Source of the DNA: Tricholoma matsutake
Lineage: Eukaryota; Basidiomycota; Agaricomycetes; Agaricales; Tricholomataceae
Reading direction: 5' to 3'
NCBI GenBank assembly: GCA_026075535.2
Contig: AP026550.1
Span: 3,038,001-3,102,000 of the forward strand
Length of the DNA stretch: 64,000 bases
Below are positions 45,201 to 58,810 of the stretch, one piece after another (position 1 is the stretch's first letter; the number at the start of each line of letters is the position of its first letter). Below the pieces are notes generated by a model. The model had not been told where the DNA came from. It made no database searches and saw only the letters and a list, made by a program, of their open reading frames with translations. The position numbers and the translations under genes were made by a program.

Positions 45201-46055
45201 TGCGAAAGGGTATGTAAATGATTTCTTTTCTCTATCTCCCTTCACTTATTCATTTCCCACCCCAGCCGCCATGGCCTTGTATTTCCCTGGGGACATCATC
45301 CTAAAGATCATCATCCAGGGCGTGAGCTATACATAATCCCGCTGCTGTCAAGCGATCCTCTTCCAGACTTCATTGAGCTGATGGACAACTTGAGTCTACC
45401 GAAAGTCCGGAAAGTTAACTACCTAATTGGGATATGGGTGCTTACCAAGGGGAAACTTGCGCCTCCACCAGCGCCTCCACCACCCGCAGCCGTACCCCAA
45501 ATACCACCCAATCTGCTACCACTCTTGAATCCTGGAGCTTCATTACCTGCCGGTGCAGCTCAAAACCCTCAACCTCCGTTACCTGCAGCAATAGCCGCCG
45601 AAGTTGCAACTCTCACTCCAGAACAAATTCAATTGATGATACAAACCCTTGCTGGGAGTTCATTCCCCTCTGTTCCTGTTCCTACACCTCAACAGAGTCA
45701 GGCTTTGGCACCGCAGCCACAGCCACACGTACCAATCACGCAGCCAGTCCCGCCACAACCATGGCCCAACACTACTCAGAGCTATGGAGGACACTATCGC
45801 CCGTCGACTTCCCAGTTACATCATTCCCCACCCCACCCACAGCCTCACCATGAACGTGATTTCCGCCCCGGTGGGTATGATCGAGGTGACTCGAGTAGTG
45901 GTCGAGGCGATCGTGGTTGGCGTGGTCGGGGAAGAGGTAGTGGAAGAGGGCATGAGAGTCCTCGAAAACCCGTTGACTCTGGCTGGCCGCGAAGACGACC
46001 TCAGGATGACGGCGGAGCGGGACCGCCCGCGCCTCCGAGTCCTCGTCGATGGTAA
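42236..46055 (+). CDS. PHD-TFIIS(TFS2M)-SPOC transcription regulator (Bye1/PHF3/DIDO type)
   Basis: Binds RNA polymerase II via the TFIIS-like central domain, as Bye1 does. Start ATG 42236 (MSTRSKSKLVAASTSKVV), a basic N-terminus. The PHD finger starts CTCQRGDDGSPMVYCGHCK and continues over introns (WYHFTCVDLSEKDANEI; VYICPFCSEKSGRR). After a long intron (about 42730-43100) there is an acidic/basic linker. The TFS2M domain follows: KYCLGKLEELFRDIFLR, SKQFAADLESCIYETY, DRFRTLQFNLSKADRIIIHQ, IASGLLAPKEISTMSSTDLA. The SPOC domain comes next: SPLWKTLFPADLLRIDGRVP, VGFRILSDVLIAKG, ELYIIPLLSSDPLPDFIELM. The end is Pro/Gln-rich with an RGG tail (GRGDRGWRGRGRGSGRG). Stop TAA at 46053-46055. The domain order fixes the family. 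About eight introns. Confidence 0.9.
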
Positions 46056-46355
46056 TTCCGGACTGAACTCTGGGAAACCTTAATCAATTAATTGTAATAA
46101 CTTATGTACTTGCAGGTACTTGCCTCTTTCTCAGATTTGCGGTATTGATCCTTTCCTAAGCATCGTTTTAGTGACGTTCCAAATAATCTGTGTACTAATA
46201 ATTGGCCTCATAACGACAGAACTGTGTCGTGTCCGGTTTGATAGAGTGTATACCACTACAAACACCTGAAGTTGTTGGCACTCGCTACAAAATAAATCTG
46301 AATTTGTACAGAATATTGACTATATATACATTGTTGGCTCCGACCACTGTATTCC

Positions 46356-47955
46356 TCAGTCCTGAATTTGGATTTTGATAGCACCCTGTGTCGGGTCTGC
46401 AGCGACATGGAAGGCAGCGACAGCGTCCTCAAGAGGGAACCTGTGAGTGACAAGAGGCTTGACATTGATTAAGCCGCCAGCAATAAGACGAATAGCTTTC
46501 GGGTACTATAGCATTTTATGAGTTTAAACTGGCAGATGATGACTAGATTTTGCTCGATACGTACCTGATTTGCGTACCGATATAGGAACTTGACATCGAT
46601 CTCGTTTGCACTCAGATACATAAAAGGGAACTGATGTGCGTAGTGAGCATATCAGAACATGCATGTGACAGCATCGTATAAACTGACCAGCTGTTCACTT
46701 TTCCCTACTCCGATAATAAAGACTTTTCCCCCGAATTGCATGGACTAAAAGACACCAACTGTAAGCTTGATCTAATAGAAAAGAACTGGATCACCGCTCA
46801 CATAAACTGCAGTATGCACGCTGCTTTCCACGCCTGTGCATTCCAAGGCGAGTTTCAAAAACCCTCCAGCAACTGCTCTGACCTGCTCCGCTTGTTCCTT
46901 CGGCGACATACCGCGTTGAATCAGTACTGTACGAACGCCTGGCACCAACTTTTTTGCAAAGTCCAATCGGCTTTGGAAGAGATCGGTGATGACGATAGGC
47001 TCCGCGCCAGCAGCTCTAGCAGACAGTAACGAGACCAGTCCAATTGGTCCAGCACCACTGTAGGACTGATCAATGTCCTGAACTCATATCACTAAAGCAT
47101 GGAAGTGCATACCAGACGAGGACAGGATCCCCAAGGCGAAGATCCGCACGTTCAATACCTGCCAAGGCAACAGCAAGGGGTTCGCAGAGCGCGCCTTCCT
47201 CAAGAGAGACCTCGTCTGGCAGACGGTGAAGCCACTCAGCTGGATGCACATGCCATCTTGTCAACGTTCCTGCAGTGCCTTGTCAGCGGTGTGAGCAAAA
47301 AACATGTGATGGCCACCACGAACCATGGAATGGCGGAGTAGAGAAGAAGACCACATCGGGGCAACCATTATATCTCCCTGTGCGGCATGCGTCGCAGGAT
47401 GGCTTGGAGCACGGTACACCAGCTTCGATAGCTACTCGATCACCTGTCTTGCGATAAGGACAAAAAGCAAGACAGACAGATCTGATCATCGTACCAACTT
47501 TCCATTGAGTAACACCCTCACCTACCTCGACAACCTCACCAGCAGACTCATGTCCAGATCCACACTTGAAATATTAATCAGCGATTGCACGAACCCTCGA
47601 CGAACAGTCCTACCTCATCAGTGACCACCATATCACCGATCCGCCCATGCTTCCAGAAATGAACATCACTCCTGCCATGCAGTCTCCAGCCTTTGTTCAA
47701 TACACTGTTTGGGTCCCAAACTCACCCACAGATTCCAGTGGCACGGACATGCAGCAGAACTTGTCCAGGCCCCGGTGTCGGGCGAGGTTTCTGCACAAGA
47801 TGAACCTCATTAGCAGGATTATAGAAGGCAGCAACATTTGCTGTTTTGGATGGTCTCTCTCCCTTAGCCAAGATCCTGAAATCAGGGTGCTTCAGTACTT
47901 TATCAGGGCTGTAAATGGCCGCATTGCCAATCTCTTCGGTCATTGTAGAAGACAT
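46356..47955 (-). CDS. Zinc-dependent polyol dehydrogenase (L-arabinitol 4-/xylitol dehydrogenase type)
   Basis: Medium-chain dehydrogenase/reductase that oxidises pentitols with NAD+ in fungal pentose catabolism. Start ATG 47955 ([18 protein letters not shown]). Exons: [40 protein letters not shown], the catalytic Zn segment [15 protein letters not shown], structural Zn cysteines in [37 protein letters not shown], a Rossmann motif [18 protein letters not shown] with an acidic residue in [13 protein letters not shown] (NAD preference), [33 protein letters not shown] and an end [14 protein letters not shown], stop at 46356. About eight introns. Sequence alone does not settle arabinitol versus xylitol or sorbitol. 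The gene lies on the same strand as the Arh1 gene, whose stop is only about 180 bp upstream. Confidence 0.85.
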
Positions 47956-48138
47956 CGCGTTGAGGAATCGGTTGGGATGGAATGGATGATGATATTAGTA
48001 TCGTGAGCTTATATACTCGACACTTCCACTGTCAGTAACAGGGCGGGACAAAGGCGGAAACCGCAAAGCCGTTATGTGGTGATCAGGAGTGCATCGATGT
48101 CGGCCCACTGGGACCACCGGACCGGGCGCATCCGAGAC

Positions 48139-49744
48139 TTAAGATTGACGTAATCCTTCTCGAGCAACAGCCAAGAACGTCCGAGCTTCTTCCCATCCCA
48201 TTCGTTCCCTCTCTTTTCCTAACGCCTCGCCTCGCCTCATTTCCTCAGCATCTATGGCCTTCCAGTCGTGGTACTCCGTCACCAATCCATCTTTCAGTCC
48301 ATCCACAATCTCTTGTGGTGGGTGCTCGGGGTGAGGATCCGGGTTCAACACGCTGTCAGCCACTTCAACTACACCCTGCTCAGGAGGTGGCGAGATCGGC
48401 GTTGTGCCAAAGTGTTTGGCATGAGGTATCCAGTCAGAAATAATCGTATCAGCGATGGCATATGCGTTAATCATCGTGGCGGCGAGGACTCCCTTTGCAC
48501 CGGTGGCGGCCCAGCCAGATGCGTAGACATTTTTAAGGGCCTTTCCGGCTGATGTGACAACGCGTCCAGAGAGTGTGCGGAGGTGTCCTAGAGCAGGATC
48601 ATATAATGAGGATGAAGGCTCGGAATGGAAGCCAAGAGATGTAATGACCATGGACGTCGAGAGCGAGGATTTTTCCCCAGACGGGATGGCGCGTGCATGA
48701 GTAGGGTCGAGTATTGTGTGCGCTAATGTGAGCTGCGCGAGAGATGAGCCGGTAGGAGGGGGTGCAAACCCGATGGGGGAACGGAAGAAGTCGAGAGACC
48801 AAGTTTTTGATGTAGTTCCTGACGCATTCTTCGATCCCTTCTGGAGAAGTTGGAGGACACGCGATTGTTGACGTGTTAGGCGAGTGTTGGTTGGAGGCTC
48901 GAGAAGTGCGGGATTGACAGGGACCATTGACGCCTCTGGGAGGTTGATCATTTCTCTAAGTTCCTTCATCGTGAAAGCAGCCTCGAGTGGACCCCGTCGG
49001 CCGATAATAGATACATGTTTGACCTGGGACCGGGATAGGACTTCTAATACTGGTTGCGGTACATCATACTTCTCCAAAACGGATACAGATGTCAGAAGCA
49101 TTCGCGCGACGTCCAGAGAAACATTTCCGTTTCCAATGAGAGAGACATGCGTGAGTTTTTCAAGGGGTGGAGGTGGTGGCCGAGATGGGTGTTGGGTATA
49201 CCAGTGGACAAAGGAAAGGGCAGGTACACAATATGGAGAGGGCGGTATTGATGGGTGAAGAGTGGGCACGGTACAGCCTGTTGCAAAAACTACATGGGTG
49301 TAATTCCTAAAAATTGAAGACAATGGAAGCTGCAACGTATGAGGTATGAGTTGTTGGGTATCGCCGATGTTGACATTCCCGAAGAATCGAAACCGCGGGT
49401 CTGCAGCTGTAGCATCAAACTTGTGTGTACAGTTCTGCCAATAATAAAATACGTTAATCAACCTGAAAACAAATGATGTCCCGCACATGGGTACGAACTT
49501 GGCATTCCGTATGTCACCTGAACCCATGTGCATCGGCGCATCAGCAGTGTTAATATACACTTGCCTTGACTTCCGGATGATCTGGTGCTACACCGTACCT
49601 GACGAGGCCATGTGGTGCCCAGAGGCGATCGTACATATGAACCTTGAGAGATGGCAACGAAGGTAACAAGGAAAGGATTCTGGACGCCACATAAAAGGCA
49701 GACGGACCACCACCAATAATTGCAAGTTTCATTGGGGCGGCCAT
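48139..49744 (-). CDS. ARH1: NADPH:adrenodoxin (ferredoxin) reductase, mitochondrial (Arh1 type)
   Basis: Passes electrons from NADPH to mitochondrial ferredoxin for Fe-S cluster and heme A synthesis. I take the ATG at 49744 (MAAPMKLAIIGGGPSAFYVA); the longer ORF begins at a TTG, not ATG. Landmarks: FAD motif GGGPSAF; WAPHGLVRYGVAPDHPEVK; RFRFFGNVNIG; NYTHVVFATGC; NADPH motif SLIGNGNVSLDVARML; VKHVSIIGRRGPLEAAFTMK; TKTWSLDFFRSPIG-like block (KTWSLDFFRSPIGFAP); NVYASGWAATGAKGVLAATM; NAYAIADTIISDW. The C-terminus runs to the TAA at 48139. Few introns: one long exon covers most of the protein. No strong mitochondrial presequence is visible from this start, so a further 5' exon is possible. It is divergent from the antiporter gene, 141 bp apart. 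Confidence 0.9.
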
Positions 49745-49885
49745 ATCTGCTGGCAGTGAAGGAACGTATATTGTTTGGATCCTGACAAAGCTCCAGTCCA
49801 ATATTTCAATTTGCTAAACGGATAATGCAGACTTGCTTGTATCCACGAAAGCAAATGTCCTCGTCGGGTTCGAACTTCTTAGGCT

Positions 49886-51358
49886 ATGAGTATAGTCGCA
49901 TATGAAGCTCCAAACCTTCCAATCCTCCTCACAATTTCTTCGTTTCTATATCTTCTCAACGTTGCTGAAGATATATTCTCTTCACTTATCAATGCAGGGC
50001 TTATTGGATCGTTGTCCGTCGGTATCATCTTTGGACCTGAAGCCTCAAACATTCTCCCAGCTTACATTCAAAGCACTTTCATAATCCTCGGTTACATCGG
50101 CCTCATCCTCCTCGTTTTCGAAGCAGGGTTGTCCACTGACATCAACCTTCTATACCACAATATCCTCCTCTCGCTTTCAGTGGCATTGTGTGGGGTCATT
50201 CTTCCAATCGCAATCTCTCTTTTGCTTCTGCATTTTGGGTTTGGCTATACCACATTGCAGGCATTCGGCGCTGGAGCGTCATTATGTTCCACCTCCCTCG
50301 GTACAACACTTGCGTTGCTGCGGCCCGAACTCAGGCAGACAAGGACAGGTGCAGTCTTGATGAGTGCAGCACTTTTAGATGACATCACGGGTCTGGTGTT
50401 TGCTGCCATCATTCAGAGTCTTCCCTACAAAGGATCTAGTTCATCTGGGACCATTTCCTGGCAGACTATCGTCCGCCCCATCCTCGTTTCGTTCGCTTTT
50501 GCTTTTGTCACTCCCGCATTGGCATATCTACTTCGTAAATTTTTAACGAAGGTTCCTCCCATGTGGAAGAATATAACACATAGTGAGCAGATTCAACTAT
50601 TCTGGATAGTCTCTGTGTTATCGGGTTTTGTTGCTGGTACTAGGTATGCAGGAACGAGTGAACTTTTTGGAGCATATCTTGCTGGGACATTTCTATCCTA
50701 CGTATCTTTATCGCCATCCCAGAATCTGAGATCGGACTGTCACGACATAGCCACTTCCCCCTCTCCCCATCTTACCCCACTCGAAACCTTCACAAAATAC
50801 TTACTCCCGCTCCTCCAACGTATCTTCTCCCCAATATTCTTCGCCTCCATCGGGACAGCGCTTCCCATCCGCTCTCTCGTATCTGCAGACGGTTCAAGAC
50901 GCGTTATATGGCGAGGCCTCGTCTATTCCCTACTAATGATCCTTGCGAAGGCTGTCGTTGGATTCTGGTTCCTAGTCTGGCCTGACCCTCACTCCGGGCT
51001 TGGGTGGTGTGGAGCAAGGAGAAATACAAATCGAACGAAAACTCGGAATTCCCGTGACCCTGGGGGGAGAAGTACTACTCCAGGTCGCGAGGTGGACGAA
51101 AATCAAGAAACCAAGTCTACTTCTGCTCCAGAAATGTCGCACGCTCACTCTGCGACACTCATTGGACTTGCTATGGTCGCGCGCGGTGAGATCGCGCTCA
51201 TCGTCGCTCAGCTTGCCCGTCCGCTTTTGATGGGTGGGACGTGGCAGGAGACTGCCGAGCCTTTTGCTGTTGTAATCTGGGCTATACTGATAACAACAGT
51301 GAGTGGGGCGCTCGGTGTTGGGTTCTTCTTGAGGAGGTGGGATAAAAGGTCTCTGTAA
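49886..51358 (+). CDS. CPA2-type monovalent cation/proton antiporter
   Basis: Predicted Na+(K+)/H+ exchanger of the CPA2 superfamily. A single uninterrupted reading frame of 490 codons, start ATG 49886 (MSIVAYEAPNLPILLTIS). About twelve hydrophobic segments (LIGSLSVGIIFGPEASNIL; TFIILGYIGLILLVFEAGLS; NILLSLSVALCGVILPIAIS; EQIQLFWIVSVLSGFVAGTR; EPFAVVIWAILITTVSGALG). The transport motif with paired acids is LLDDITGLVF. A hydrophilic insertion rich in Arg, Thr and Glu (about residues 370-415) precedes the last segments (SATLIGLAMVARGEIALIVA). Unlike the intron-rich neighbours it has no visible intron. It could be a basidiomycete antiporter related to bacterial NapA/KefB types. Location could be plasma membrane or an internal organelle. 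Confidence 0.88.
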   Translation: MSIVAYEAPNLPILLTISSFLYLLNVAEDIFSSLINAGLIGSLSVGIIFGPEASNILPAYIQSTFIILGYIGLILLVFEAGLSTDINLLYHNILLSLSVALCGVILPIAISLLLLHFGFGYTTLQAFGAGASLCSTSLGTTLALLRPELRQTRTGAVLMSAALLDDITGLVFAAIIQSLPYKGSSSSGTISWQTIVRPILVSFAFAFVTPALAYLLRKFLTKVPPMWKNITHSEQIQLFWIVSVLSGFVAGTRYAGTSELFGAYLAGTFLSYVSLSPSQNLRSDCHDIATSPSPHLTPLETFTKYLLPLLQRIFSPIFFASIGTALPIRSLVSADGSRRVIWRGLVYSLLMILAKAVVGFWFLVWPDPHSGLGWCGARRNTNRTKTRNSRDPGGRSTTPGREVDENQETKSTSAPEMSHAHSATLIGLAMVARGEIALIVAQLARPLLMGGTWQETAEPFAVVIWAILITTVSGALGVGFFLRRWDKRSL

Positions 51359-51702
51359 GTACTTAGTGCTAAGTTTGTGTGCTCTGAAAATATCGAGACT
51401 CATGAGCCACCTAGAACTGGTTAGAGCATGCATCTAGTCCCCAGTGTGTCTGAACATTCGAACACTACCTCATGGGGCATGGTAATCAATATACAGCGCA
51501 TAGAACAGTTTTGAGGAGTCTAACGTTCTACATACCATCACATTTTATTTATGGCTTTGCTGAAGATCTCTATAAAATGCAAAACGCGGAAAGAATCACT
51601 TTCTCGCGAGGTGGCAGGTGGTGAAAAGCGGAGAACTGTGCGCTGAATTTCCTGACATAAGTATTGGATAAATAACGATCTATACAAGGGTGCGCGGGCT
51701 GA
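51359..51702. other. Intergenic region between convergent antiporter and WDR48 genes
   Basis: About 340 bases of 3' flanks. No gene, RNA or repeat was recognised. Confidence 0.4.
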
Positions 51703-54700
51703 TCATACTGAAGGCCGACGTTCTTGAGGAGCTCGTGATGGTTCAATCCGACGATAATGCAGAACCAGCTCTGCAGCATGCTTCCACACGCACTGGCGTA
51801 TGGCAGCCAAGCTCATGCCCAGGGGCATTACCACATCATTACAAAGAATTTCGTAAACGTCTTCAGCCCTTGGCAGGGGCTTCGGGTTCTGCTCTTCATC
51901 AGATCTTGAGTTGGCTGGAACTTTATCAAGCTTTTCCTGTACCTGCAACGGGATGATAAGATACGTGCAAATGTTGGTCCATGAATGACAAAACATACAT
52001 GGATGACGAGTTTACGGACTCGCAGGTATCGGCTAGCAGTTAGCTTTGACTGCTGGCTGCATTGTTAAAATGTCCCTCAGCAGTTAAAAACGAATGAAGA
52101 CAAACACAGCTCACGTATTCAGTAACTCCGGAAGCCTTTCCTTAGGGTCTTTCGTCGGCCAAGGTATTAAGACAAAACTTATTTTGATAGGCGCGGACAG
52201 AGGAGGCATTTTGCTCATCAAGAGATACTCAATAAGCCACATCGGCATCGCCTCTTCAAGGATTTGTACGTCGTACTTCGTGTTCGCAACCGATCCTCGA
52301 TACACCGTAGTGAAGAAGCTGGGAGAAATTTCTTCTGAAATGAATAAAATGGTATTATGGGGAAACGTATAGGTTGGTGCCTCAATCGACGGTGGAGGGC
52401 TTAGTGGGCCCGAGAGTAAAACCTCCAAAGGCGTCAGGATCCTTTTCTCCGTGGGAGGCAGGTTTTCCTGAAATTGAAATGAATCACAAATGGAGCAAGA
52501 AGATGTCACATATTAGTACCTCAACGGTAATCGCCTCCGTAGGAGCGTTGCTACTCGGAACTGGCGAACTGCTGAATTCACTGGCTGGTCGTTTGTTCGT
52601 CATCTTGCCGCCTAAGTTCTTGAGTCGGCCCATGATACCGCCAGGCGTGCTTGATATCTGCGGCGGTCCATTGAGATCATCCGGTGCTGGCCCCGATTGT
52701 GAAGCCAATCGTGCCCTCGAAAAGCTATCGCTTTCTCTCACGGTGCCAGAAAGCACAGTGTTCCCATGGTCAATCGTGCCCGATCGTGCTCGAAGCGGGG
52801 TGGATGTCACGTGATCTGCATTAGGCAGAGGAAGCGGTGGGAAGGAGACGTCCTGAATTTGCAAGGGTACCATTGGTGTCAGTAAAGGTGACGAAGGCGG
52901 GAGCGCTTCTGTTGGTGGCAAAGCAGGTATCATGTTGGCTGAAGAGACAGTACTGCTGGGTACGGTGTTTCTTGGCTTCTTGGACGAATCCGGAGATGAT
53001 GAAGCTGGTCTGTGAGGAATATCGATTCGGAGGTCGGGTTGAGTTATCGATGAGCTGACACGTGTAAGGCTGGGAGTGAGAATACCGTCAGAGTTACCGG
53101 TTGCGTCATCCTGGGCACGTCGACTACGTTGTTCCTCACGTATGAAGCCTAAGAAGAGATTGCGCAGCACCCATTTGCCAATGTTTACTAAATAAAATAA
53201 AGTATAAGATGCCAAAGTCCGGATGAATACTATGGATGAACTCACTCTTCGATTCATCGTGGAACCGTCGATCTTGGGCGAACCCAACCTCATCCGCGTA
53301 TATTTCGGCGTCAAAGCATTTTTCGTTCAAGTGAACCATCAAAACCCCAGCTTTTGTGTCTGCGCTTGACCAAGACGAAATAACGGCCTCGCCTTCAATG
53401 CGTTCTCGCACAGTCTCCAGCGCTTCCCGTGGGCTCCTCTCATGGTCCCCATTACTTTCACCAGCCACACTCCCCGCGGTGCTTGCAGTTGCAACGTCGT
53501 CAGGCAGAAATCTGCCCATGCATACTCCTCGCACAATATCCCAAACCGCCACTTCACCCGACGTGTCGACAACAAGAGCGTGGATCCTGTCGTTCAGAAT
53601 CGTGCACCGAACAAGCCCGTGCTCTCCAAGAATAATATCATCGGGCTCGGTGCGGAGAGGAACGGCGTTGGTCGCCAAATCTCGCTCCTCGTACATTGTG
53701 CGTGCGGTACGTGAGAGATGCATTGAGTCTTCCGTTCTTCCACTTCGGAGGGGGCTATCTTTGAAAGTGGCCTGCGTTGGTGAGTGAAGCCTGATATTGC
53801 GCGGAACAGACCTGATCGATGCGGCTGAATATAGGGTGGCAACCTCGGGATCGTGCCCTCTCGGCGATGAGTAGCTTGGGAACGGTTCATTGGGAGATAC
53901 AAGACGAACTAGGCTCTCGAACGGAATACCGTTACGTGTGGCTTCTGTTTCGTCATCGTGTGAGGCAGACATGATAGAGGGTGGAAACGAGGCTCCAGGA
54001 CCATGACTTGTTGACGGACGGGTATCTGGCTCTGGGGATACCTCGCCGCGATCCTTGTGTCGGAAAAAGACGGGTGATTCTGTCCTCCGATGGTGTTCGG
54101 AGTCAAGATCAGTGACAGAAGCCGATCTCTGGACTGACTGAGGCACAAGCCAGCGTTTAATGCTCGAGCGGCCTGAAGCTGTCCAGACGAGATTGTCGTC
54201 CATGGCGACAATAGTGTTGACCCCGTCTGAAGAGGGCGTAGTGGGGTCAGCATCCTGACAAAGTAACACACATTCACCCTCGGAAATGTCTGAGCAGTTT
54301 TCGACATCTACTTTGCAAACCAGACCAGAACGATCGCCCGAATAAAATGTCTCTAACGATGGATGAGAAGAATGAAGCGACCAGACTGATTCGGTGTGAT
54401 GAGTAAATGTGTGCAGACATCGTTGTGATGCCAGAGACCACAGCTTGATGGATGCTAGGGAGATATGAGCGAGGCGATAGCATAACTAGATCACACACAC
54501 CGTCGGTAGATCCAGTGAGAAGCTATTGAGGCAGGTTAGTACTTGTGGCTGGGAGAAAACACCCTGAGCACATACGTATTTCGAGTCATCGGATATCAGG
54601 ATTGCCCGAATATTGTCTGTGTGACCAACAAGTTTCCCTGCAGGCAGATGGGCTACTGATTTTTACAGAAGCAAGGATAACGCACCTGTCCGTTTCCCTG

Positions 54701-55846
54701 TGCGTGGATCCCACAGCCGGATGACACGCTCTGGAGAGCCAGATACAATGGTGTGCCCAAAGGGATCGGTTGCCAACGCATATACAGAAGACTTCGGCGC
54801 GTTCGCATCTGCAGGATTGAGCGTAACAAGCGCGTCGTGTTGCTCTGAACGGCTGAGGTCCCAGAGTTTGATCGTCCTGTCGAATGAACCAGACGCTACC
54901 CAACTTTGTTCTCGTCTGTGAAAGGAGAACGTGAACAAGGCGCGATGGGGACATGAAGATAGGAACAACTACGAATGTGTTAAACATCGCACATAATCAG
55001 TGTGCGTGCCGAGGGTCGAGGGGTCTGAAGAATTTGAAGAGTGAGGGCTCCAGGATTTAACAGTGCCGTCGGATGACGCAGAGATGACTGGTTCATACTT
55101 CAGAGAAGAAAAAATACGAACTGACAAATGAACCTGCCTGTCTGATTATAGTTGCACAACAATATATCGTTGATCCAATCCATATTCGCCTGTACACATT
55201 GACGGAACTCGGTAGGCTATCATGGAACATTCAGTGCCGGAGATTCTTGCATGGCAAAAACAGCGAACTTCACTTTTCCGGGTTTGAAGGCAGCAACATC
55301 CGTCTCCCACTGATTTTCGTACGGAATAGAATTGCGTTTGGCTTTCTGCCGTTTCCTGGTACTGGCCGTAACGTCTCCCAGAATGTCACCATCACTCTGC
55401 TTCAAATCACCCACATCTTCGCCCTCCTCATCAATCCCATGGTCTACCCATCCCGTGATAATCTCCCACCTCCCATGAGAGCGTTTCAACCCACCCTCCG
55501 AATCCTCCCTCGCTTTCCGCTTTTTCATGGGAATACCTAAATCCCACGACATAATCATACCATCCCTCCCCCCAGAATATAATATGCCCTCCGGCGCACC
55601 ACGACCAACGAGTCGCGTCGACGTGTCAAGCACGAGAGAGGACACGCCCAGCCGATGGCGGGAATGCTTGTCCCGTTTCTCCACGGTCCGTTCGTCATCT
55701 GCTGTGTGGCCTTCTGCTGGTATCAGGAGAGGCCCAACCGACCCCAGTCGCGAAAGGCCACGGGGAGGAAGCTGTAGAAGACGGGGGACGTAGGATGGCG
55801 GTGGTATCACATAGGAAACACGGCGTCGTTTCTGGACCATATTCAT
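51703..55846 (-). CDS. WD40 protein WDR48/Bun107 (deubiquitinase cofactor)
   Basis: Partner and activator of USP1/USP12/USP46-type deubiquitinases (Bun107 in fission yeast). Start ATG 55846 ([16 protein letters not shown]); the ORF extends further only via a TTG. WD repeats: [156 protein letters not shown]. Then a long region with [49 protein letters not shown]. The C-terminus is DUF3337-like: [71 protein letters not shown], stop at 51703. About nine introns. The WD layout with DUF3337 is diagnostic. Confidence 0.88.
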
Positions 55847-56447
55847 TTGCGCATGTGTGAGGGTGTAGATAGGAGGATTAGAAATATTCAATTAAACATA
55901 TATAATTCGTAGACAGTAATAGAAAAGAGAAGCTTGTGTACACATTTGTGTTACAAAATTGTTATTACGATAAACGAACTACTGACTTACACAACATCAG
56001 AACATTTCTACTTAGAATCAACTATGCAAGTCATCTGCCTGGTAGTATAACGAGGATTCTAGTATTCGCATCGTCCAAACTCAACCTTTTCGTTTCCAGG
56101 TGTGGCGGGTCCGGTGGTATTCAACTGGCAGGGGCCCGGGCAAACGTTACATATTACATACTTATGATCTTCTGGGACACAGTAGTCAAATTCTTCCGTT
56201 CCATTTCTGGGAATTGAGACACGGACCACCACAGCTGAAGCTACCGTACACTCAATCTGTACTCCGAGTGGTGTTCAAAACGGTACGGTGGTTGCAACTT
56301 GTAACCTGGCCAGGTATAATGCCGAGCTCACAGTAGATACCATGCCAATGCCAATACCATTGCCATTGCAAACGCCGTGGTCCTTCTATCAAGGCATATT
56401 GTACAATTATAGATATCCGGTCTGGACTCCAAACAACGTGGTTATCA
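55847..56447. other. Intergenic region upstream of WDR48 and downstream of the NDR kinase
   Basis: About 600 bases. Contains an imperfect short repeat (ATGCCAATGCCAATACCATTGCC, near 56341-56370). ORFs on both strands have no motif. Nothing else was recognised; the right half is probably 3' UTR of the kinase gene. Confidence 0.35.
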
Positions 56448-58423
<1,976 letters not shown>

Positions 58424-58810
58424 GGGAGTATTGCGACGAGATAATGCGAGATAACAACGAAAAGGAATTGAGAGTTAAAGGGAATAATCTAAACGGATCC
58501 ACTGAATGTGATTGACAGGGACGAACATGAAATGTTCATCACCCTCGTAATCGTTGCCCTGACGCTCGCCAAAGCGTGACCAATTGATTCTTCCGATTTG
58601 GCAATTAAAATACGGAAAACAGCCAGAAGGACGGTTTGAATCCGGCATACCAAGCAGATTCCAAGTTAGTTACTAGACAGTTGGCTGCTGCTGCTTGTAT
58701 TCCTTGCAAGTACCAAGTAATATCATACTGAGAGGTTGCTTGCCAAAGGGCGTTGCTTTAGACTTCTACAAACAAGAACACACAAGCGAGAAACTCAACA
58801 AGTGGCAGCC

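Noticed and set aside
45381..46055. Separate Pro-rich protein gene at the end of the PHD gene
   Set aside because: Its first residues complete the SPOC domain of the upstream exons (DFIELMDNLSLPKVRK), so it is the last exon of the same gene.
53356..53787. 143-codon + strand ORF opposite WDR48
   Set aside because: Shadow of the WDR48 coding frame; low-complexity Ser/Arg content and no motif.
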